Assembly (NCBI GenBank): GCA_003676145.1
Contig: NAUB01000031.1
Coordinates: 1-64,000, forward strand
Reading direction: 5' to 3'
DNA length: 64,000 nucleotides
Source of the DNA: a gamma proteobacterium symbiont of Stewartia floridana
GTDB lineage: Bacteria > Pseudomonadota > Gammaproteobacteria > Chromatiales > Chromatiaceae
In this document: positions 1-6,248 of the stretch, piece by piece
Layout: each line of letters opens with the position of its first letter
How positions within the stretch are numbered: the first letter of the stretch is position 1
Position numbers and translations under genes: made by a program
The notes under the pieces: generated by a model
What the model saw: the letters and a program-made list of their open reading frames with translations, nothing else
Databases searched by the model: none
Told to the model about the DNA's origin: nothing

Positions 1-51
1 AGATGCTAACTTGTTGAATTTGTGTCTATTTTGGTGTTATATAGAGGTCTT

Positions 52-101
52 GCTATAAAAAAATAACGAGACAGGGGGTCTCGTTAACGTAACTGTTATG
101 C
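52..101 (+). repeat. attC site, short family, copy 1
   Basis: The inner core has a 9-bp perfect stem (TAACGAGAC at 64-72, GTCTCGTTA at 78-86), then ACGTAACT and the R' box GTTATGC at 95-101. The R'' side is GCTATAA, followed by an A-run of 7, two fewer than in the other five copies. It closes a cassette whose start lies outside the window. Read on the minus strand it is a stem-loop followed by a T-run. Confidence 0.85.
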
Positions 102-114
102 ATAGAAATGAAGC

Positions 115-600
115 ATGAATAGTATTGCAATAATTGGACTACGAATTATATCAATATATCAGATAGTTACTGGCACCAATGCCATCGCAGGCATGAGTAT
201 TGCGTTACCTGTAGTTAATACAAACTTTAAAGAAGAGCTGTCAACTCTCCAACTACTTAGTATAGCGATACCATTATTGAGTGGTGTTGTTATTTGGATA
301 TTATCAGTACCCATTTCAAGATATGTTACTAATAACCAAAGTACAGAAGTTAAATTGATTGATGATGCAAGTATTGTGGCAGCAGGTACTTTTTTAATTG
401 GAGTGTATTTGGTTTTTTCACAACTTCCGATGCTATTTTTTGTTATTGAAAAATACAATGAACTTGAATATGGCATGGAGTCAACATCTATTACTTCCGC
501 TATAAAACTGTCATCGATTAATTTTACTATTGGATTATTACTTATGATTGGAAATGGATTTTTTGTTAAGGTCTATAAGTGGTTACGGACGGCTTGGTAA
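115..600 (+). CDS. Cassette 1: hypothetical membrane protein
   Basis: A 161-residue protein with at least three hydrophobic segments (about residues 44-64, 85-111 and 133-153), so probably an inner-membrane protein. I recognise no family or catalytic motif. The ATG lies 20 bp inside the cassette and has only a weak upstream purine stretch, so translation may depend on read-through from the array promoter. It is AT-rich, unlike the chromosomal genes to the right, which fits horizontal acquisition as a cassette. Function unknown. Confidence 0.7.
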   Translation: MNSIAIIGLRIISIYQIVTGTNAIAGMSIALPVVNTNFKEELSTLQLLSIAIPLLSGVVIWILSVPISRYVTNNQSTEVKLIDDASIVAAGTFLIGVYLVFSQLPMLFFVIEKYNELEYGMESTSITSAIKLSSINFTIGLLLMIGNGFFVKVYKWLRTAW

Positions 601-601
601 T

Positions 602-652
602 GCATAAAAAAAAATAACGAGACAGGGGGTCTCGTTAACGTAACTGTTAGCA
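602..652 (+). repeat. attC site, short family, copy 2
   Basis: R'' GCATAA at 602-607 pairs with the start of cassette 1 (TTATGC at 96). A run of nine A leads into the invariant 35-bp core at 615-649, and the R' box GTTAGCA is at 646-652. The core is identical to the other five short sites. Confidence 0.87.
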
Positions 653-667
653 ATAAAGGAGAAGACC

Positions 668-1624
668 ATGAAATTCATTGTGATGGCAATAGCACTTCTA
701 CCAACATTGAGTCATTCTAGTGATTGTAGTGAGAAATTATTAGATAAAGAGTTTCGTACTGGTTCATCCGCAAGTGATAAGTATGAATACGATTTCCACC
801 TTGCGTGTAGCTCTAATTTCAAAGAGTATGGAAAGTCAAAAGGCGGAGATGCCGAATTTGCTTTCAAGTTAATTAGTGGTGGCGCAAGCTATAATGAGAA
901 TAATTATAATCAATTTAAGGCTAAGAGTTGCAATGAAAGCACACAAGAAAGGCATCGAAAAGCCATGGAATATTACGCGTTCGAGGTTTTCAATAAGGAC
1001 GCAGTAAATGCGTATTTACAATGCAAGCGTCACCAGGGGTTCTCCTGTTGGGTTCAACCACACGGGTTATCACAAATAAAATTTATTGCGCACCTAGGTA
1101 CAGGCGCACCGAGATACGAGACGCCGGATGGCATAATAATCAACGGAAACGTACAAATCATAGGCAATAAACTTTCGGCTGGAAGCGTTCTGAAATATGG
1201 CCCCCAATCTGTAGTAGTCGAAAGAAACGATGCTGGACCTGTTTTCTTTTCTCTTGATGTTTCTACTGAGATTACCACAAATAGTTGCGAAGCTTTTGTT
1301 CCTGGTAATCGTACATATAAAGGCCCACTTTCATGGACGCACGTAGAAAGAAAGGGTGAAACTAGAATATTTCACAAACCTACTCGATATGGTGTGATGC
1401 TAAAAGATAAGGAATCTACCTTCGACCGTTTTTGCACTGAACTAGGAATGAGGTTTACTGGAGACTACAGGCAGGAAAAGACAGGAAAAGATTTATCTGA
1501 ATCGTGGGGCTACATGGAGGAATCAGGCAATTGGGAAAAACATCGGTGTGATTATAAATCAAGTACATGGGACAATTGCTACGTTAAACCTGTTCGCATT
1601 AGTTGCACAAGAATAAGTTATTAA
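668..1624 (+). CDS. Cassette 2: hypothetical secreted Cys-rich protein
   Basis: A 318-residue protein with an N-terminal signal peptide (cleavage likely near residue 17, after Ser-His-Ser) and ten cysteines spread along the mature part. This suggests a disulfide-bonded periplasmic or exported protein. A strong AAGGAG ribosome binding site precedes the ATG, so unlike some neighbours it can initiate well on its own. It is unusually large for a cassette gene. I recognise no domain; function unknown. Confidence 0.75.
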   Translation: MKFIVMAIALLPTLSHSSDCSEKLLDKEFRTGSSASDKYEYDFHLACSSNFKEYGKSKGGDAEFAFKLISGGASYNENNYNQFKAKSCNESTQERHRKAMEYYAFEVFNKDAVNAYLQCKRHQGFSCWVQPHGLSQIKFIAHLGTGAPRYETPDGIIINGNVQIIGNKLSAGSVLKYGPQSVVVERNDAGPVFFSLDVSTEITTNSCEAFVPGNRTYKGPLSWTHVERKGETRIFHKPTRYGVMLKDKESTFDRFCTELGMRFTGDYRQEKTGKDLSESWGYMEESGNWEKHRCDYKSSTWDNCYVKPVRISCTRISY

Positions 1625-1626
1625 AT

Positions 1627-1677
1627 TGCTAAAAAAAAATAACGAGACAGGGGGTCTCGTTAACGTAACTGTTAGGC
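1627..1677 (+). repeat. attC site, short family, copy 3
   Basis: R'' TGCTAA at 1627-1632 complements the start of cassette 2 (TTAGCA at 647). Nine A, the invariant core at 1640-1674 and the R' box GTTAGGC at 1671-1677 follow. Confidence 0.87.
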
Positions 1678-1684
1678 AAATGAA

Positions 1685-2137
1685 GTGAGTAGATTCGTAT
1701 ACTTAATAATTTTACTTATTTTTTGCTCGCCGTTAATCGCAGAGGATTACTGTGACAAGGCTTACTGGGATGTCGCATTAGTTAAAGAAGAAGAGAAATG
1801 TCGTAACATTGCAGAGTTAGGTAACGATGAAGCGCAATTTGGTTATGGTCTTATACTGATTGGAGGTCATGATCGAATTTCAAAGCCAAATGAGGCTTTT
1901 GAATGGTTTACAAAAAGCGCAAAACAAGGAAACCATTTAGCTCAAACGATACTCGGAAGGATGTTAAGCGATTCACATTTTGGTGTTTCACTCGATTTAC
2001 CAAAAGCCTATGCATGGTGGGCCGTATCAAATAATACAAAATCAGCTAATGAATTATGGTTAAGGTTAACATCAGATCAACAGGACAAAGCAAAAGAGCT
2101 AGAGAAAGAATATGCGTCAGCATACGTTAGAAAATGA
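1685..2137 (+). CDS. Cassette 3: Sel1-like repeat protein, exported
   Basis: A 150-residue protein starting at GTG, with a signal peptide (about residues 1-19) followed by Sel1-like repeats. One repeat covers roughly residues 45-85 (AELGNDEAQFGYG, then AFEWFTKSAKQGNHLAQ), and a partial second has LPKAYAWWAVS. Sel1 repeats form helical solenoids used for protein contacts, often in periplasmic or envelope proteins. The partner is unknown. It is the only cassette of the short-attC group whose own attC is of the conventional type. Confidence 0.75.
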   Translation: MSRFVYLIILLIFCSPLIAEDYCDKAYWDVALVKEEEKCRNIAELGNDEAQFGYGLILIGGHDRISKPNEAFEWFTKSAKQGNHLAQTILGRMLSDSHFGVSLDLPKAYAWWAVSNNTKSANELWLRLTSDQQDKAKELEKEYASAYVRK

Positions 2138-2145
2138 ATTAAATT

Positions 2146-2212
2146 GCCTAACCAGCAGCTTCAGTGGACGCTGTCGCTATCGCGCCATCTCCACTGAGCT
2201 TGGTCGTTATGC
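2146..2212 (+). repeat. attC site, conventional, 67 bp
   Basis: R'' GCCTAAC (2146-2152) complements GTTAGGC at 1671, and R' GTTATGC is at 2206-2212. The interior holds an imperfect inverted repeat, CAGTGGACG against a CCACTG-containing arm, typical of foldable attC sites. Confidence 0.88.
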
Positions 2213-2222
2213 ATCGTAATAC

Positions 2223-2582
2223 ATGAAGAAAGTTTCGTATTTAATTTGTGGATTGGCAGCATTAGTAACTATTGCAATTGGAATAGATAGTATGGAGCCT
2301 TACTCACTAACAGCAATAGGGTTTATGGCATGGGCAATATCACCATATGGTTTATTGTCAATTTTAATAAAGTTCTCTAAGTCACAAATAACAATACCAG
2401 GAACGTTAATCTTGGCTGTCGCAGCTTCTGTATTTGGGCTTGGGTTAATAATTGACGCTTTATATATACATCTAGATGCGCAAGGAGGATTGGTTTATAT
2501 AATTGTACCGTTTTGGCAATGGGTTACTTTTCTTTTATGTCTAGTACCTTTTTTCTTACTAAACAGGGAAAATAATGCATAA
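2223..2582 (+). CDS. Cassette 4: small four-helix membrane protein
   Basis: A 119-residue, very hydrophobic protein with four predicted transmembrane segments (about residues 4-22, 30-50, 57-82 and 88-113). It has no catalytic motif or recognisable family. The ATG lies 16 bp from the recombination point with almost no leader and no clear ribosome binding site. Its TAA stop is supplied by the R'' box of its own attC. Function unknown. Confidence 0.7.
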   Translation: MKKVSYLICGLAALVTIAIGIDSMEPYSLTAIGFMAWAISPYGLLSILIKFSKSQITIPGTLILAVAASVFGLGLIIDALYIHLDAQGGLVYIIVPFWQWVTFLLCLVPFFLLNRENNA

Positions 2583-2624
2583 CCAGTCATTTCAGCGGAC
2601 AAGCCGCTGAATGCGGCGTTAGCC
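2577..2624 (+). repeat. attC site, conventional, compact 48 bp
   Basis: R'' GCATAAC (2577-2583) complements GTTATGC at 2206, and R' GTTAGCC is at 2618-2624. The inner hairpin is CAGCGG/CCGCTG. It overlaps the last codons of cassette 4. Confidence 0.87.
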
Positions 2625-2636
2625 CCCAAAAACGAA

Positions 2637-3197
2637 ATGGAAGACAACGACACAACTTCAGAACTGCAGCAGCTTTTTTTTGCATTTGTAGGCAACACCC
2701 TTCTGCAATATCAGCTGCTGGAGCAATCGATTAAGGGAATTCGGAATTGGTCCGCTTTGGTCGAGGCCGATTGGAATTACGAAGACCTAATCTCTTTTTC
2801 GCCCAGGAAGAAAGAAACACTGGGTGCGGCCATTCATAGCCTAAGAAAAATCTTAAACTTGTCACCCGAGTTTGAAGAGAAGCTTTTCAAAGTCCTGGAA
2901 AACCGTAACCGGTTTGCCCATTCATACATCGAAGGGAAAGATCGGCACCTAGAAAATCAGGAAGAATTGTTCGAGTACATTGCTGAGCTTCAAGAACAAA
3001 TAATTCAGGTTCAGGAAATGAATTACACGTTCCACGCCTTTCAGCGCATGTACAACGAAAAGCATGTGCCCTCAAACATTATCGAGGCACTTGGCGCTAA
3101 CCGCATGGATCGGGAAATCGATCGAAGAGTAGAGGCATTCAAAAGCCAAGTTTCAGAATCATTTGGTGTCGATATGGAGCCAAAGCGTGAGGGCTAA
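2637..3197 (+). CDS. Cassette 5: HEPN-like alpha-helical protein
   Basis: A 186-residue soluble protein, charged and probably all-helical. It contains RNRFAHS at about residues 90-96, which matches the R-X4-H motif of HEPN ribonucleases and follows a helix rich in Glu and Lys. HEPN proteins often act as RNases in toxin-antitoxin, abortive infection or CRISPR systems. No antitoxin partner (MNT or other) is in the same cassette, so either it works alone or the resemblance is only structural. Base composition is closer to the chromosome than in the other cassettes. The TAA stop lies in the attC R'' box. Confidence 0.65.
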   Translation: MEDNDTTSELQQLFFAFVGNTLLQYQLLEQSIKGIRNWSALVEADWNYEDLISFSPRKKETLGAAIHSLRKILNLSPEFEEKLFKVLENRNRFAHSYIEGKDRHLENQEELFEYIAELQEQIIQVQEMNYTFHAFQRMYNEKHVPSNIIEALGANRMDREIDRRVEAFKSQVSESFGVDMEPKREG

Positions 3198-3269
3198 CAA
3201 GGCAATCAAGACGCGCCTTTGGCGCTGGGACGTCGGCTTCGCCGCCGCCCCTTATTATTGGCGTTAAGT
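3192..3269 (+). repeat. attC site, conventional, 78 bp
   Basis: R'' GGCTAAC (3192-3198) complements GTTAGCC at 2618, and R' GTTAAGT is at 3263-3269. The GC-rich interior has two nested stems (GCGCC...GGCGC and CGGC...GCCG). Confidence 0.88.
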
Positions 3270-3277
3270 GCAGGAAT

Positions 3278-3790
3278 ATGAAAAAAATAGTTTTTACCAT
3301 AGTCCTTTTTTTAGTCTCTTCTATTTGCTATGGCGATAAATATGCAAAATTGTCAGCGCCGCCAGGACATTACGATTCAGTTGATTTAGGTGCCGCATCA
3401 GAAGAAATGGAAATTGACGCAAATATAATATTTACAAGCTTTGATAGGAGCGCTGAGTGGCCGCCAGGTGCGTATGTTGGTTTTTACGATGAAAACGATC
3501 GGAATAATAAATTTCAGTTCTTAATTATGAGGAACAAGAAAACTGATAACTATGTTGTGGCAGGTTATAGAGTAATTGAAAGTGGGAAAGAGGTAAAAGT
3601 GGCATCTATTTCATATTATGCGCTAAACGAGAAAGTTTCGCCTACGTTGAAATACTCTAAGGGTAAAGTAAGAATCTGTATTTCCGGGCATGATCCAGTT
3701 GAAATTACTACTAAGCTGCAGAAAGTGGTCCCGTATATCTCAGTGTCCTCAGGAGAGGCAGAGTTTGAGGTGGCACTTAAAAAAAAATAA
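3278..3790 (+). CDS. Cassette 6: hypothetical exported protein
   Basis: A 170-residue protein with a clear signal peptide (KK followed by a hydrophobic core, cleavage near residue 19), then a beta-rich region without a family motif I can name. It is probably periplasmic. The C terminus is formed by the attC: the last lysines are encoded by the A-run of the short attC and the TAA stop (3788-3790) is the first triplet of the conserved core. Function unknown. Confidence 0.7.
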   Translation: MKKIVFTIVLFLVSSICYGDKYAKLSAPPGHYDSVDLGAASEEMEIDANIIFTSFDRSAEWPPGAYVGFYDENDRNNKFQFLIMRNKKTDNYVVAGYRVIESGKEVKVASISYYALNEKVSPTLKYSKGKVRICISGHDPVEITTKLQKVVPYISVSSGEAEFEVALKKK

Positions 3791-3825
3791 CGAGACAGGG
3801 GGTCTCGTTAACGTAACTGTTATGT
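3774..3825 (+). repeat. attC site, short family, copy 4
   Basis: R'' CACTTAA (3774-3780) complements TTAAGTG at 3264. Nine A, the invariant core at 3788-3822 and R' GTTATGT at 3819-3825 follow. The core supplies the stop codon of cassette 6. Confidence 0.87.
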
Positions 3826-3854
3826 TTCTATAGGGATTAATTAAAGACTGCATC

Positions 3855-4109
3855 ATGATCAATAAACGCCAAGCTATAGATAAAAATGCACACTTAAAAG
3901 CCGCATTGATTTTTATTGGTGCTTGGTTGTTCATTGCATACATCATTTTTAAAAACATTAAAGAATTAGGTGGGCTACCTGAATTAATAAATGAGATAAG
4001 AAATGGTGGGTATTCAGAATTAATTCTATTAGGGTTTAGTGTTTTTTTGTTAGCAAAATTTCTTCAGCACTTTTTTAACTATCTTACATTCAGGGAAAAT
4101 GAACAATAA
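3855..4109 (+). CDS. Cassette 7: small membrane protein
   Basis: An 84-residue protein with two predicted transmembrane helices (about residues 13-33 and 53-75), separated by a short loop containing GGLPELINE. The N terminus is basic and presumably cytoplasmic. No family recognised. It is the only ORF in a 343-bp cassette. Confidence 0.62.
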   Translation: MINKRQAIDKNAHLKAALIFIGAWLFIAYIIFKNIKELGGLPELINEIRNGGYSELILLGFSVFLLAKFLQHFFNYLTFRENEQ

Positions 4110-4116
4110 TATTAAG

Positions 4117-4168
4117 AACATAAAAAAAAATAACGAGACAGGGGGTCTCGTTAACGTAACTGTTATGG
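4117..4168 (+). repeat. attC site, short family, copy 5
   Basis: R'' AACATAA (4117-4123) complements TTATGTT at 3820. Nine A, the invariant core at 4131-4165 and R' GTTATGG at 4162-4168 follow. Confidence 0.87.
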
Positions 4169-4183
4169 CTCAATGGAAGAAAG

Positions 4184-4453
4184 ATGAAGTGCCCCAAATG
4201 CAAAGAAAACATAGGTGTATTTACGAAAACGGTAAATACATGGAATAAAGAGAGGCTTTGCCCTCATTGTCAGGCAAAAATAGAGGTGTATATGCCAGCA
4301 AAAGGACAGGCATTAATGTTTGGTGCTTTAGTTAGTCTGATCACACTAGATGATTTAATTGAATCATATATCGGAGTGCTTGGTTTAGTGTTTTTGTCAT
4401 GCGTTGTTGGAGGGTATACGGCAATATCTTCTCTCAGCTTAAGGTTACGATAA
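4184..4453 (+). CDS. Cassette 8: zinc-ribbon membrane protein
   Basis: An 89-residue protein with an N-terminal zinc ribbon made of two knuckles (CPKC at residues 3-6 and CPHC at about 27-30), followed by two hydrophobic segments (about residues 43-57 and 62-82). A ribbon fused to membrane helices is common in small envelope proteins of unknown role. About 50 bp of untranslated sequence follows before the attC. Confidence 0.68.
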   Translation: MKCPKCKENIGVFTKTVNTWNKERLCPHCQAKIEVYMPAKGQALMFGALVSLITLDDLIESYIGVLGLVFLSCVVGGYTAISSLSLRLR

Positions 4454-4504
4454 TAATCACCCATTTAAATATGCACTTTGTACAAAGCGGTATTGTAAGT
4501 TGCG

Positions 4505-4574
4505 CCATAACAATTACAGTCAGCAGGAAAAACCTACGCTGCGCTACGGTTTTCCTCTGCTGTAGGCGTTAGAT
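4505..4574 (+). repeat. attC site, conventional, 70 bp
   Basis: R'' CCATAAC (4505-4511) complements GTTATGG at 4162, and R' GTTAGAT is at 4568-4574. Long interior arms CAGCAGGAAAA and TTTTCCTCTGCTG flank GCTGCGC. Confidence 0.9.
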
Positions 4575-4580
4575 TTCAGA

Positions 4581-5024
4581 ATGACCACAGTCGAATCAAT
4601 TACGCTCGCGATTGCTGTACTAGGTGCGGTCCTTGGAGTCATCAACACCTGGGTAGGGTTGTCGAAGGAAAAGGTGAAGCTCATAGTCACTCCAAAGCAC
4701 GCTATCCCTGTCGGTGGTGCGCCTGAACATCTGGAGTTCTGCGTCGAGGTAGTGAATCTCAGTGCTTTTCCAGTCACTGTTTCCGAGGTCGGTGTGTTCT
4801 ACCGGGGTACTGATAAACGATCAGTTATCCCCAATCCAATTACCTCAGACGGTAAGCCTTTCCCGAGGCGCTTGGAATCACGATCAGGCGTCACCCTATA
4901 CTCGGAGAAGCCGCGTCCCCTCGTGAACGGAAAACGAATGAAGTGTGCGTTCGCCAAAACCGATTGCGGCGTGGTCGTTAAAGGCAACAGCCCGGCTTTT
5001 CGGCAAATTGCAAATGAAATCTAA
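4581..5024 (+). CDS. Cassette 9: membrane-anchored hypothetical protein
   Basis: A 147-residue protein with one N-terminal transmembrane helix (about residues 6-26) and a beta-rich soluble domain of about 110 residues that resembles small proteins described only as hypothetical. GC content and codon use are higher than in cassettes 1-4, which suggests a different donor. The ATG is 12 bp from the recombination point. Its TAA stop is in the R'' of the attC. Function unknown. Confidence 0.68.
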   Translation: MTTVESITLAIAVLGAVLGVINTWVGLSKEKVKLIVTPKHAIPVGGAPEHLEFCVEVVNLSAFPVTVSEVGVFYRGTDKRSVIPNPITSDGKPFPRRLESRSGVTLYSEKPRPLVNGKRMKCAFAKTDCGVVVKGNSPAFRQIANEI

Positions 5025-5069
5025 AAAAAAATAACGAGACAGGGGGTCTCGTTAACGTAACTGTTAATG
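5018..5069 (+). repeat. attC site, short family, copy 6 (array end)
   Basis: R'' AATCTAA complements TTAGATT at 4569. Nine A, the invariant core at 5032-5066 and R' GTTAATG at 5063-5069 follow. No matching R'' (CATTAA followed by a core) is found downstream, so this is taken as the distal end of the array. Confidence 0.85.
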
Positions 5070-5178
5070 GCCGTTAACCGGAAGTAGAGAAATACATTCT
5101 GAATGTCAGCTACGGTCGCAAAGTGACCATAGGAGGTTCAGGGGAATAAGTCAGTAGATACAAGGTTAGGACCGGCCA
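5068..5178 (+). ncRNA. Putative structured RNA, copy 1
   Basis: A closing stem TGGCCG (5068-5073) / CGGCCA (5173-5178) encloses a side hairpin (GTAG...CTAC around ACAT/ATGT) and a hairpin GGTCGC-AAA-GTGACC at about 5113-5127. A conserved strand with ATAGGAGGT and CAGTAGATACAAGGT follows. A second copy lies at 5933-6020. The strand is uncertain. It begins within the last integron core site. I do not recognise the family. The 202 bp from 5179 to 5381 shows no gene. Confidence 0.45.
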
Positions 5179-5381
5179 GAAGCGAACATCAGGATGCTGA
5201 AGCTGAAGAACTGCTAACACTCAGTTGGTTAATTCCGGCCATCTTGCTCACGGTTTCTGAAGGCCGCTTCAGGGTTAAGCAGTAACTGACCAACTTTGTT
5301 CAGCACAGCCGACAAAGTTCTTGAATCTGAGGGGAATGTCAGTTGACACTGCCGTACAAGCCAACTAAGGGGTATTGTGGC

Positions 5382-5585
5382 TCAGAGCTTGTGCAGTAGC
5401 ACGACGCCGAGCAGCCCTGCAATGATTAGCGGGAACAGCACGCTGGCGGCTCCTGACAATAGTTGCAAGCCTACAATGAAGCCGGGCTCCTCCTTCCAGT
5501 ACTCCCGCATCTCCTTTCTGTACTCTGAGTCGATCAGGTACTTCCAGCCTGCGAAATAGTTCAGAGTTGGGCGTTCCAGTATCAT
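5382..5585 (-). CDS. Small hypothetical membrane protein
   Basis: A 67-residue protein from the second ATG of the frame, chosen because AGAGAGAG lies just upstream; the first ATG at 5633 would add 16 residues with no good ribosome binding site. The N-terminal part is polar (aromatic and charged residues, FAGWKYLIDSEYRKEMREYW), and a single C-terminal transmembrane helix covers about residues 40-64. No family recognised. It lies alone between the two copies of the putative structured RNA. Confidence 0.45.
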   Translation of the reverse strand: MILERPTLNYFAGWKYLIDSEYRKEMREYWKEEPGFIVGLQLLSGAASVLFPLIIAGLLGVVLLHKL

Positions 5586-5932
5586 CTCTCTCTTCTGGCC
5601 TGAGGCCGCTATGGTTTTATGTATGATAAACACTAGCCAAGTGATGTGACAGAAGCATGACAGTTTGATTAATCCTTAATGACTATGTGTGGAGAGACTG
5701 CAGGGAATGCCAATCCCGTAGGTTGGCTTTATGCGCGACAGCCGACAAATGCATCTCAATTCGAGATGGGGGTGTGCAACGTCAGAGTTTTAAGGAGTCA
5801 GTTTCGATTGAAACAGTCTCTCTGTTATTGAGTTCCGACTATCCGCTTCAAGGTGCGAGATCAAAAGAGGACAGACCACAGTTTTGTGGAAAATCGCTGT
5901 TTCTGCTTTTTGCTAAAAATAGTAATTAGAAG

Positions 5933-6020
5933 AGCCGGTCTTTAAGGTCCGGAGTGGTTGCAAGGTGACCATAGGAGGTCTCAAGCGAAAAATCAGTAGA
6001 TACAAGGTCACTGCCCGGCT
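5933..6020 (+). ncRNA. Putative structured RNA, copy 2
   Basis: The closing stem is AGCCGG (5933-5938) / CCGGCT (6015-6020), different bases from copy 1 but again perfectly paired. The inner hairpin is GGTTGC-AAG-GTGACC, where a G-U wobble replaces one Watson-Crick pair of copy 1. About 49 nt of the 3' half aligns with copy 1 at roughly three quarters identity, including ATAGGAGGT and TCAGTAGATACAAGGT without change. Apart from this element, the gap 5634-6248 holds a dispersed repeat and a terminator-like hairpin. Confidence 0.45.
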
Positions 6021-6062
6021 ATTTGCGCCTTGAATAAAGCCTACCTGCCAATACGGATACCT

Positions 6063-6098
6063 GGCGTCCATTAGCGTTTATTCGCGTTCATTTGCGGA
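6063..6098. repeat. Dispersed intergenic repeat, copy 1
   Basis: The segment GGCGTCCATTAGCG followed by TTTATTCGCGTTCATTTGCGG recurs in related form, in either orientation, at 12767-12807, 15251-15280 and 45562-45660. All copies are intergenic. It looks like a short non-coding repeat family of the genome. Confidence 0.6.
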
Positions 6099-6160
6099 CT
6101 TTCTAAATTTCTTAAGGGGGGTGATTCGCGGAGTGCCAGTTTTTGCAGGCCTGAAATGAA

Positions 6161-6197
6161 GCACCGGGTTACAGATGGTGTCTCTGTAACCCGGTGC
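6161..6197 (-). terminator. Hairpin terminator of the Ig-repeat protein gene
   Basis: A 15-bp perfect stem (GCACCGGGTTACAGA at 6161-6175, its complement at 6183-6197) with a 7-nt loop lies 50 bp past the stop codon of the leftward gene. On the minus strand TTCATTTC follows, which is only a weak T-run. Confidence 0.6.
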
Positions 6198-6248
6198 TGA
6201 GTGCCAACCAATCGGTTGTCGGTGCAAATCCTTTTGCGGTGGTCTTTA

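Larger units (their letters stand above)
1..5069 (+). mobile_element. Integron gene-cassette array (distal part)
   Basis: Nine complete cassettes and the tail of a tenth lie head to tail. Each begins with the TTRRRY half of a GTTRRRY core site, carries one short AT-rich rightward ORF, and ends with an attC site whose first bases are the reverse complement of that same cassette's start (for example TTAGATTTC at 4569 and GAAATCTAA at 5016; TTAAGTGC at 3264 and GCACTTAA at 3773). This self-complementarity is the signature of circularised integron cassettes. No integrase or attI is visible, so they must lie to the left, or this is an integrase-free (CALIN-type) array. The array ends at about 5069, because no attC partner for the next start (TTAATGG) is found downstream. 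Confidence 0.92.

Noticed and set aside
52-5069. Evenly shaped repeats as a CRISPR array
   Set aside because: Spacing is 180-1020 bp with ORFs between, and the ends of each unit are complementary to its own start, which fits attC and not CRISPR.
5068-5178. Cyclic di-GMP riboswitch (GEMM) or group II intron domain V as identity of the structured RNA
   Set aside because: The GCAAAG and GGAGG pieces look slightly alike, but the conserved core order and receptor loop of GEMM, and the catalytic triad and bulge of domain V, are not present.
5770-5815. Palindrome GTTTCGATTGAAAC reminiscent of a CRISPR repeat end
   Set aside because: Occurs once only, with no spacer-repeat periodicity and no cas genes nearby.
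5687-5929. 80-codon open frame on the plus strand in the non-coding stretch after the array
   Set aside because: No ribosome binding site, no protein-like hydrophobic or domain pattern, and it runs toward structured RNA copy 2. Chance is more likely.
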